DNA from: Paulownia fortunei
Taxonomy: Eukaryota; Streptophyta; Magnoliopsida; Lamiales; Paulowniaceae
DNA length: 64,000 nt
Reading direction: 5' to 3'
NCBI GenBank assembly: GCA_019321725.1
Contig: CM033107.1
Coordinates: forward strand, 19,459,445 to 19,523,444
Positions 55,471 to 64,000 of the stretch are shown here, piece by piece. The notes beneath the pieces are model-generated. The model had not been told where the DNA came from, did no database searches, and saw only the letters and a program-made list of their open reading frames with translations. The position numbers and the translations under genes were made by a program. Positions within the stretch are counted from its first letter, which is position 1; the number at the start of each line of letters is the position of its first letter.

Positions 55471-57340
55471 TCACTCAGTAGGGATAAAATGATCAGCCAA
55501 GAAGTCTGCCAAAACTTGTCCTTTAATAGCCTTTTGAGGAACATATATGATCTCGAATTGCTGCAATTGAAGGTACCACCTTGAAAGTCTATCAGAAAGA
55601 ACAGGTCGTGTCATAACATACTTCAGTAGATTTGCTTTCGAGACAAGACGGATAGTATGAGCCTGAAAGTAGTGCTTCAACTTTTGGATTACAAAGATGA
55701 GGGTTAAGCATATCTTTTCAATTGGTGAGTAGTTCAACTCATTTGGTGTCATCATCCTACTCCAATAGTACAATGCACTCTCTTTTCCATCATTGTTCTC
55801 TTGTGCTAATAAAGCCCCAATGGAACATTTTTGAGCAGCAATATAAAGAATCAATGGACTTCCAGGCATTGGTGCAACCAACACAAAAGGCTTCATCAAA
55901 TAGGCCTTTATACTTTCAAAAGCATTTCTACAATACTTATCCCATTCAAATGGAATACCTTTCTTTATAAGTCAGCTGAATGGCTGGCATCGGCCGACTA
56001 AGTTTGAAATGAACCTTCGAAGATAAGCTAAATTTCCTTTCAAACTTTTAAGTTCATAAATATCTTGAGGTTCAGGCATCTTTAGATTCACATCAATCTT
56101 TGCTTGCACAATTTCTATCCCTCGATGACGAACAATGAACCCGAGAAACTTTTTAGACTTAACACCAAATGCAAATTTTAGTGGATTCATCTTGAGTTGA
56201 TATCTTCTCAATCGTTCCAAGACTTTTCTTAAATCTAGAAGATGATCTTCTCACTTTTTAGACTTCACAACCATGTCATCAACATAGCACTTAATATTTT
56301 TATGGAGCATATCATCGAAGATTTTTTGTATAGCCCTCTGATATGTAGCGTCGATGTTTTTCAATCCAAACGGCATCACCTTACAGCAATATATAACTTT
56401 TGGAGTACAAAATGCCGTTCATTAACTCGTTATCTTTTGGGGCCATACGTATTTGGTTATACCCAGATGATCTATCCATGAAAGATAACACTTCATGGTT
56501 TGTAGTAGCATCAATCATGAGCTCAGTAATGCGCAACGAAAAATCATCTTTGGTACATGCATCTCTAAAATCGACACAAACTTGAATTTGACCATTCTTC
56601 TTTCTCACGGGGACAATACTTGAGATCCACGTAGGATACTTGACTTTCCAAATGGACCCAACTTCGATAAGTTTATTCACATCAGCCTCAATTAAAGGGG
56701 CCAACTCAGGCCGAAATCGACGTTGAGCTTATTTGACAGGACGAGCTCCCTTCTTAAGAGATAGGTGATGGACTATTACTTTCAGATCCAATCCAAGCAT
56801 TTCTTTGTACGACCATGCAAATACATCTTTGAACTCATGAAGTAGCTCGGTGTATGTTTTTTCTTTATTAATGGACAATAAGACACTGATATAAATTGGT
56901 CGAGGACTGTCTACATCGCCCAAATTAATCTTTTTTAGCTCATCAGCAGTAGCTTTAACGTCTTCTTCAAGTTCAGGAGGAGCAGCTTCAACATCTTCTT
57001 CTTTTATTTCTTCACTTAAAGTGAAGTGATACGTTGACACCACATCTTTCTCTATATGTTTCATCTCCTTAAAGCTCACACACATTCTCATTAGACCATT
57101 CTTTTGTTTTATGCTAATCATTTGTATAGCATCACTCGGCTTGCTAATATAATCACCATTGATCAATTTGAAGATTTGTTTGTATAAGTGGTCCTTAGCA
57201 TTTTGACATGTTGCATGGTCAACTCCACTACTAATATGATAAGATGAAGCCACACTTTCTCTATCGTCTTGAGTTCGTGTGAAAATAATAGTTTGTAATT
57301 TAACTTTCAAGATTTTTTCACATGATATGAGCAAAGTAGT
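55471..57340 (-). pseudogene. Reverse transcriptase and RNase H of the Tat gypsy element
   Basis: Copies element RNA to DNA. A 201-codon spacer frame (57,334-56,729, with YTELLHEFKDVFAWSYKEM) leads into RT at 56,704: VRKKNGQIQVCVDFRDAC, LSFMDRSSGYNQIRMAP, VMPFGLKN (about 56,375) and the catalytic CYVDDMVVKSKK (YVDD at 56,286-56,272). Then KFLGFIVRHRGIE and the connection to RNase H in a 142-codon frame (55,899-55,471): SIGALLAQEN, LTLIFVIQKLKHYFQAH, LADFLADHF. Frameshifts lie near 56,720, 56,400, 56,230 and 55,930. The catalytic motifs are still visible, but the frame is broken. Confidence 0.9.
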
Positions 57341-57869
57341 GCATCACATCATACGGGATGGAATTAGACTTCGAGGTTTTTGGGTAGCTTGTGGCTTAAT
57401 GACCCTTTTTAGATGCTTTGACGTCTTAAAGATAGCCAATCTTTGATGGCTGGCCTTTTTACTCCCCAACTTTTTGAACGAGCCAAGTCTATCAAAGATA
57501 GATATTCGCTTTATTTTCTTTCCATTATCATCAAGAACATCATCTGTCAATGAAAATTCTCCTTTAGACACATGATTGGTATTGGCTCTTTTGATGGCAG
57601 TGGAGATGGGATTTTGTGGTACGAACCCAATGCCAGTTCAAGTACTTTGAATAACATGCCCATTTTCTTTCAGCATCTTTTGGGTAGCTGTAAGTCCATG
57701 TTCTTGTTCGCCAGTGGCTTCAGGAGAGAGTTTACCCAAGGTATAACTTTCTTTTGGGTTGTATTTGGCTTTAACTAGAAGTTTGTAAATTTTTGGATCA
57801 AAGCATTTTGCATTTTGGAGTCCAATACTTACCCCATGTTCTGTCTCAACTACTTAAGTTGGGCAAACA
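57341..57869 (-). pseudogene. Protease-RT linker of the Tat element, right-truncated by insertion
   Basis: Minus-strand pieces FDPKIYKLLVKAKYNPKES (about 57,800-57,740), HGLTATQKMLKENGH and then a 75-codon frame with ISIFDRLGS (about 57,490) follow the linker typical of Tat elements. The reading continues from PLEGFV on the far side of the solo LTR at 60,081, which shows the two were once contiguous. Confidence 0.72.
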
Positions 57870-60080
57870 TGTTAGAGTGGGATGTCCAATGCCCCAATTG
57901 GATTGGATGTATTATACTCTTTTGTTTTTGTAAAGACAATCATATTGAGAATCATATTATAAAAAAATATTTTCTTTATCTTATGTCTTGCATCTTTTAT
58001 TTCTGCACATTAGATAAAGTCCTTAGACTAAATTTAGCTACGGGTCATGGTCGCACATATGATGGCGATCATGAAACATGTCTCTAAGGCTTTGGCCTTA
58101 AATAAGTTTTGAGTCGAGAGCTTTTTGAGGTGGGACATCAAATAGCTCAGTAAGACTCGCACATATGATGCATGCTCATAAGATGAGGATATCATATTCC
58201 ATCGACATTAACGTAGAGACATAAGTGCATGTATGTGGGTGCTTGTTAGGGAACAAGTACACCGAACATGGCCCGCAAGAAATTCTTAGTTGGAGGCTTT
58301 GCCTATCGAAATAAGAATTTATGTGTTGTGATAGTACATGACTAGTCCTCAGACTTGAGGCACAATGGCAGCCTTGTGTGCATCCTGCAGCATTTTGATA
58401 TATTTTCTGATTGCTTCACAATCACAAAGGGGGTATGTTGGGTGTTGCACTGATGTGCATGGAGGTTTGTCAGTGGACAACATAGAATTCGACACTTGTC
58501 TTTTTAAATAAGAGAATCTCATGTGTTTTCATAGTTCGTGATTCAAAGACCTTGGCCAAGACAGGATGAATCATGATTTATCAAAAATCATTGAAACTTG
58601 AAATGGGATCACAGTTATTGAATCATTTAGGATTTCGACTTATAATCCATGCCCTAGATTTAATCGGGAGATTAGTTGTCGAAAGGACTGTACGCGTATG
58701 GTACTCGCAACTGAAATAGATTTACTCGCAATTTTACCTAAAACTAGTTTGCAATGATTACTTGTTAGGTGTTTTCATGGATAGTGAGGTTCTTGGAATT
58801 AAGGACTTGATTACAAGTGGATTAATTAATTGAAATAATTATTATTCATAAGTTGCAAATATTGCAAACCTACTACTAGCTTAGTAGTGAACCTAAGAGG
58901 GTCACATCTTTATGGAAAGTAACATTTCTAAATTTTAGAATTTATCCAATGGTTGGAAATTAATTAATTAATACTGATGTATTAATTAATTAAGGGTTCT
59001 ATTTAATTTAATGATTAAATTAAATTATTCAATTAAGTAATTGGATTATTTAATTGGACTTAATTTGATTAGGAAGCCCAATTGGAGTAAATTAAATTAA
59101 TCAATTGGATTGATTAAAATGGGATTGAATCAATTGGATTAATTTGGGGATTTTTGAGTCCAAACCCAAAATTAATGTAGATCACTTAAGAAGCCCACTA
59201 AAATCTGAAGAGAATAAATTAAATAAATATAATTTATTTAATTAATATATTTATAGATAAATAAATATAGTGACCGATTTTATGGGATAAAATCGGCCAC
59301 TAAGATTTAATTTATACATAAATATAATTATAGTATATATATGATATATATCTATCTTGATATTATTTGAAGAGTTCAAATTAATATCAACAATGTATGT
59401 AGACAATTTTGATGATTAATGTAGTCTCAAATTAGTCCACATACAATAGGAGAAAAAAAATAGAAGAGTTCTTGGAAGATTTAGAATCCTTCCAAGATAA
59501 GGTTTTGAAATAGTTCAAAATTGAAAAACTTTCTAAGAGTTGGAAAGGGATTAAAATTTTCAACCCAATATATATGAGAGATGAAAATTACATAATCAAT
59601 TCAGAAAATTTGAGCAAAAAATTATTTTGTTTAAAGTCTTCTATTTTACTCTCCAAGAAAAGAAAAGAAAGAAAAAGAAAATCAGTTTCTTGTTATTCTC
59701 TTCATATTATTGTTTCAAGAACTTAAAGAATCAATCTTTAATATTTTTAAAAATTTACTCCGGTTCTAGATTAGTAAACAATTAAAAGGATACTAGCGAA
59801 TCCTTTTGATTGGTTTGCTCTTCCATATTGTGGACCTAATAGAGAGGAGACACTTAGATCCCTGTGAGTTCTGATAGTTCAGGATAAGCAATTGATTGTT
59901 TCATTTCCTACAACAATCGGAGTGCACGAAAGGTATAATCCAAATTTAATATTTATTTATATATTCACTTGAATAAGCGCGATTGTTAAAATTGCTTTCG
60001 AATCAAAGGGGTTAAATTTATGTTTGATAAAATTTTAATTTTCTACTGCGTATACCCCTGCGATTATAGCGAACCCAACA
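57870..60080 (+). mobile_element. Solo LTR B (2.2 kb), nested in the gypsy element
   Basis: Starts TGTTAGAGTGGGATGTCC and ends GCGAACCCAACA. It is flanked by AAACA (57,865-57,869) and GAACA (60,081-60,085), a 5-bp duplication with one mismatch. It is homologous to solo LTR A at 28,045-30,189 in the same orientation. Removing it joins the gypsy coding region without loss. A TATA-like 'atatatatgagag' lies near 59,570. No internal domain or partner LTR is present. Confidence 0.87.
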
Positions 60081-60850
60081 GAACAAACCCTTCAAGTGGT
60101 TGAGGAGATGGTTTCTTTGCATCAAGCTTTGTGAGAAGATACACCAATTCCTTCAAATGCGCAACCTCAATGAGAGGTGGTGATCCACCTTTTAAGGGAT
60201 CTTTGTGAGTTGGCAAAGTAATTTTGGTTTTACTCCCTCCAACTCCATCATCTTGTTGCTTGAATTTCTCATAAAATGGACTATCTTTAGCCTTCATTTT
60301 CTTTGCATCTTCAAGATAGTACTTAGCATCAACAAAATTTGATTCAGCCCCAGTAAAAGGTTTATCATCACCGAGCACTTTTTTTACCATGCCATCTCTA
60401 TAATACTTGAAACATTGGTGCCAAGTGGAAGGAATTACTCAATTTTCATGCAATCAAGGACGACCAAGAAGCATGTTATATGAGGTTTTGGCATCTATAA
60501 CATGAAATAGCATAGTTGAGGCCATGTCATCTATCAATAATTGTAATCTTATGATTCCAAGAGCTATTTACCCCCCTTGGTTGAAATATTGGATCATCAG
60601 ATGACTATTTGCAAGTTCATCATAGAAATTCACAACTCTTTCAGTGTACTCAGGGGTAAGATATTTACTGTAGAGCCTCCATCAATCAATTTTCTATTCA
60701 CTTTTTGCTCGTGAGTATAGCCAGTTACGAATAATAGTCTATTATGGAGTTTGGAACCAAGCAACAAATCTTCATGAGTGAATGTCATTGCTAACACACA
60801 ATCATTAGTGACATTGTGAACCTCATTTTCAGACTAACAGACTTTATTGG
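60081..60850 (-). pseudogene. Protease region of the Tat gypsy element
   Basis: Aspartic protease and following linker. Near 60,475 the minus strand reads YNMLLGRP, a stop, LHEN, a stop, VIPSTWHQCFKYYRDG; relatives have Trp at both stop positions. A 108-codon open frame follows (60,390-60,064; KYYLEDAKKMKAKDSPFYEK, PLEGFV) and runs into the solo LTR. The stops inactivate it. Confidence 0.75.
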
Positions 60851-62450
60851 AGGAAATCTTTTGTTCACTTGTCATGTTACATAAAACGTTATTGTCATGA
60901 TCAAGCTTTCCACCACCACTGCATCTAGGCACATTCTCCATTATAAGATTAGCAGTTGCATTATCTTTCTCAAGCTAGATCTTCCCTTGATGAGCTAACT
61001 GCATGACTTTGTCTTTGAATATGAAGCAATCATGGATTAGATGCCCCACCAAACGATGGTATTTGCAATACTTTGGGTCATCAACATACCCAGCTTCTTC
61101 AAAATGTTTCATTTCAGGTAATTCAATGAGATTTGCTTTGAGCAAGTCATCGAATATTCCAAAGACATTAGAATCAAGAAATTGATATTATCTTGCTTGC
61201 ATCTCTTTTAGGGTTAATTATTTTGCCCCATTTCTTGAGGGGTGTCTTTTTTTTCACCAATTTTATCATTTGTATTACCTTGAATTTGATAGGTGCTGCA
61301 TTGACCGCCATAAATTATTTACTTGGAGCTTTGGAGAAATACTTGCCCCCTTCTTAGCTTCATACCTTTCTTTGGACCTTTGAGGCTTTTGGATAGGTTC
61401 AACTCCACTTGCAATTATACTCAACTCCATATCATGGGCTCGAGTAACCAACTCTTCAAACGTCCTTGGTTAGATTCCTTACAGGATATACCGAAGGCCC
61501 CAATGCATTCTTTGGATGCACATCTCAATAGTTGAAGCCTCTAACAGTCGATCTTTACAATTGAGGCTTAAGTTTCTCCAATGATTGATGTAGTCAATAA
61601 TGGGCTCTTTCTTCCACTGGTGTGATCATAAGTTCAATCATGCTAACCGTTTGTCGAGTATAAAAGCGGTTGAGAAACTCTTGTTCCAATTATTCCCAAC
61701 TATCGATAGAGTTTGCCTCCAAGTCGGTAAACCAATCAAATATATTTTCTTTCAATGAGCAAATAAATTATTTCACTAAGTAATCTCCATATGTTCCAGC
61801 ATCATTGTATGTCTTAATAAAAAGAGCCACATGCTATTTCGGGTTGCCCTTGTCATCAAATTACTGAAATTTTGGAGGTTGGTAGCCAATTAGCATCTTC
61901 AAATTGTCGATCCTTTGAGTGTATGGTTGGGCATAAGTCAAGGACAACTTGGAGCTCCCATCGAACTTGTCTTTGATAGTCCCCAAGATAAACTCCTTCA
62001 ATTGGTTGACTCGAATCAACCCATCATATGAAATTGCAATTCTTTAGTTGAAGACTTCTCATTTTCACTTGATTGTTGCTTTGTGGATGTTTCAACTTCA
62101 TCATGAAGCTCTTGTTTGCCCATTATACGGCTAACATCAGCATTGTCTACTTTGTTCATCACTTTTATGATTTAAGAGTCTTGCTTTTGAACATGTTCAG
62201 TGAGTCCCTCAATGACCTTCGTCAAACTTGCAATTTGCTCATCGAGAGTTGTAGCATTTGTCACCATGACAAGCGTTATGTTTGAGGTAAATAAGTAACT
62301 TGATGCTGAGTGAGGGGTGGATGATGCAGATTCATCCTTTATGTTTCCATCATCTTCGTTTGTGTTGGCAAGATGTGGAAAATCCTTCATATTAGTTTCG
62401 AGCAAAGGAGTTATCTCCAAAGATAATAGCAACTTTTTCGACATACTTCT
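60851..62450 (-). pseudogene. gag of the Tat gypsy element
   Basis: Structural capsid-like protein. A 90-codon N-terminal frame (62,444-62,172) carries a predicted helical tail (LDEQIASLTKVIEGLTEHV). The retrotransposon-gag core at about 61,860-61,630 reads HVALFIKTYNDAGTYGD, ENIFDWFTDLEANSIDSWE, LEQEFLNRFYTRQTVSMIEL with interposed stops. At about 61,070-60,985 comes a CX2-type finger-like stretch YCKYHRLVGHLIHDCFIFKD. Stops sit mainly where relatives have Gln, consistent with C-to-T decay. Confidence 0.82.
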
Positions 62451-62581
62451 TGTGATGACACCAACACTTTCACCTGTAGCATTCAGAGAACTTGAAGTAG
62501 TAATTTTCGCTACTGCGACCTTGCGAGCATTTATTATGATATTTCAGAAATTTTGAAGAAAAGAGATGAAAGGTAGAGATT

Positions 62582-62599
62582 GTCCCACTTGTCATGCCA
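62582..62599 (-). other. Candidate primer-binding site
   Basis: On the minus strand TGGCATGACAAGTGGGAC, six bases inside the 5' LTR. It begins TGG as LTR-element primer sites do and shares the TGGC...GTGGGA outline with sites of other Tat elements. The primer tRNA is not assigned. Confidence 0.45.
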
Positions 62600-62605
62600 A
62601 AAATT

Positions 62606-63505
62606 TGAAACACAAATTTTATTGTCTGTAAAATTAACTAACAAGAAAAATTGTACAAATTGAATTTTTATTGAATTGAAATAATAAAATAGTTACAATC
62701 TCTATGGTTCATCTTATTCTTCTCCTCAAAAATAAGAAATTTTGGGATTTGAATTTTTGGAGGTACAATCACCGATTTGATCTCCTCCGAACTGGATTTT
62801 GTCATGCAATAATGTTAATTCAAGGGTTTAGCGCTTTAATATCGAATCAAACATTAGAACTTCAAGAACGTCGACTTCTTAGATTTGAATATTTGTTGGT
62901 GGATCGACCATTCAATCTCCTATAAGGTAGATTTAATCTCCAATAATATTAATTCGATAGTTTAAAAATTTAATCTTGAATTAAAATATTACTATTTGAA
63001 CGAACTCTACGATAAACACCTTGATTTTCACCTTAAACACCGTAGATCTCCTTAAATTTGATCACCTTGGTTGAGAGAATTTCCTCCAACACCTTTCTTG
63101 CTTGGACCTCTTCTTCATAACTTATGTTGTTGTTTCTTGAGAATGACCCTTATTTATACTAGTAAGATAGGGGTTCTTGGATAAGTCATTTGATGAAGTG
63201 GCAAAATTTAATTGGTCATTCATAATTTGATTGTCATCATAAGAGGTGATTTGAATTACCAATTTATATTGGTACTCACTTCCATAACTTACAGGATAAG
63301 TCTTGATTTTCAAGAATTAAAATTTGACACTTGGCAATATTTTATTGGCCAACAAAATTTATATTATAATATCAATTAATTAACTATTTAATTTAGGAAT
63401 TAAATTTGATTAAATCTCCAATATAGATAAAAAATAAAAAATTGATATTAATATATTATTTTACACGTGTCTCCATTTAATTAGCGCAAATTTAATTTGT
63501 CTACA
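62606..63505 (-). repeat. 5' LTR of Tat gypsy element
   Basis: 900 bp, homologous to 48,541-49,428. On the minus strand it begins TGTAGACAAATTAAATTTG and ends CA. The ACGAC target duplication follows it on the plus strand. Confidence 0.92.
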
Positions 63506-63690
63506 ACGACTTTTTTGAAACTATAGAGTGAAAGTTAGCCTCGAAGGTCATAAATGATTCCTTTTGAGGCCAAGAAATAAGGATAGGCACTAAAGCTCAT
63601 AAACAAGCTCCCCAAGGTTGTAATGCAAAGCAAAACTTAACTTTGGATATCGAGAAAAACTTCTTTGAAGCTAAAAGAGCAAACTGAAGA
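63506..63690. repeat. Minisatellite, right part
   Basis: Resumes the 86-bp-type units directly after the gypsy element: 'gttagcctcgaaggtcataaatg', 'gaggccaagaaat' and 'ttctttgaagctaa' variants. Units become more divergent towards 63,690. Confidence 0.72.
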
Positions 63691-64000
63691 TAAAACATAG
63701 AGCAAAAACAATGACGCATTTTGAACAAATGCAACCGATAATGAAATCTCCAAATAAGCAAATATCAAACGATAGGACTCAAAGGAATAGGATAAATGCT
63801 GGGGCAATTAGTAAATTGCCTTAATCACTGCATAGAAAAAAAACTCAAGCGTAGCAATAAGAACTTGCATGTGGGAGGTGTTGCCATCAAAACCCAACTT
63901 AAGAGTGGTGCCACAATTAACATCACCTAGGTTGATGTTGGTTAAAGTTTGGGAGCCTTGATTGGCCTTAACTAATGTTGTTGATCCTCTACATAGGCTA
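63691..64000. other. Unclassified sequence to window end
   Basis: No coding or structural feature recognised. It may belong to the older repeat that contains the minisatellite. Confidence 0.35.

Larger units (their letters stand above)
48541..63505 (-). mobile_element. Ty3-gypsy retrotransposon, Tat type, with nested insertion
   Basis: A full-length but decayed element of 14,965 bp including a 2.2-kb inserted solo LTR. It is bounded by LTRs of about 0.9 kb starting TGTA and ending CA on the minus strand, with a perfect ACGAC duplication at 48,536-48,540 and 63,506-63,510. Minus-strand order: LTR, primer-binding-like site, gag, protease, RT, RNase H, second archaeal-type RNase H, integrase, long spacer with an antisense frame, polypurine tract, LTR. 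The second RNase H between RNase H and integrase, plus an extra antisense frame downstream, are features of the Tat lineage (Ogre, Retand, Grande). No chromodomain was seen. Numerous stops show it is not autonomous now. Confidence 0.93.

Overview
This is a window of nuclear DNA from a flowering plant, most likely a eudicot. The evidence is split genes with GT-AG introns, long AT-rich intergenic DNA, and decayed LTR and non-LTR retrotransposons. There is no operon structure, ribosome-binding site or CRISPR. The species cannot be named from the sequence alone.

Three host genes are recognisable. (1) About 1-7.4 kb, plus strand: the 3' half of an RNA-dependent RNA polymerase gene of the RDR-gamma (RDR3/4/5) type with a DFDGD active site; its 5' part lies outside the window or was not resolved. 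(2) 21.6-26.6 kb, plus strand: a complete cytosolic-type NADP-dependent malic enzyme gene whose 19 inferred exons join in frame to 591 codons plus stop. (3) 40.8-46.9 kb, minus strand: a complete 2-oxoglutarate/Fe(II) dioxygenase gene (DOXC-like) whose 11 inferred exons join to 336 codons plus stop, with one apparent GC-AG intron. The three genes have no evident functional link.

The rest is mostly repeat-derived: a decayed Ty1-copia element (9.5-13 kb, plus), a tRNA-Ile-like pseudogene (20.7 kb) inside a possible hAT-like remnant, a LINE fragment (27-28 kb, minus) abutted by a solo LTR (28.0-30.2 kb), a long-terminal-inverted-repeat element resembling a Mutator derivative (30.9-33.2 kb), a second LINE fragment (35.9-36.8 kb, plus) and a second copia fragment (36.8-37.5 kb, minus).

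The right quarter is a nested stack. An 86-bp-period minisatellite is split by a roughly 15-kb Ty3-gypsy element of the Tat type (48,541-63,505, minus), which has both LTRs and a perfect 5-bp target duplication. The element has gag, protease, reverse transcriptase with RNase H, a second archaeal-type RNase H, integrase, and an antisense plant-mobile-domain-like reading frame. It is itself interrupted by a 2.2-kb solo LTR (57,870-60,080) of the same family as the one at 28 kb. No wholly new biological system was found. The most unusual items are the nested stack, the antisense reading frame, and two short tandem duplications that copied a stop codon (malic enzyme) and a start codon (dioxygenase).
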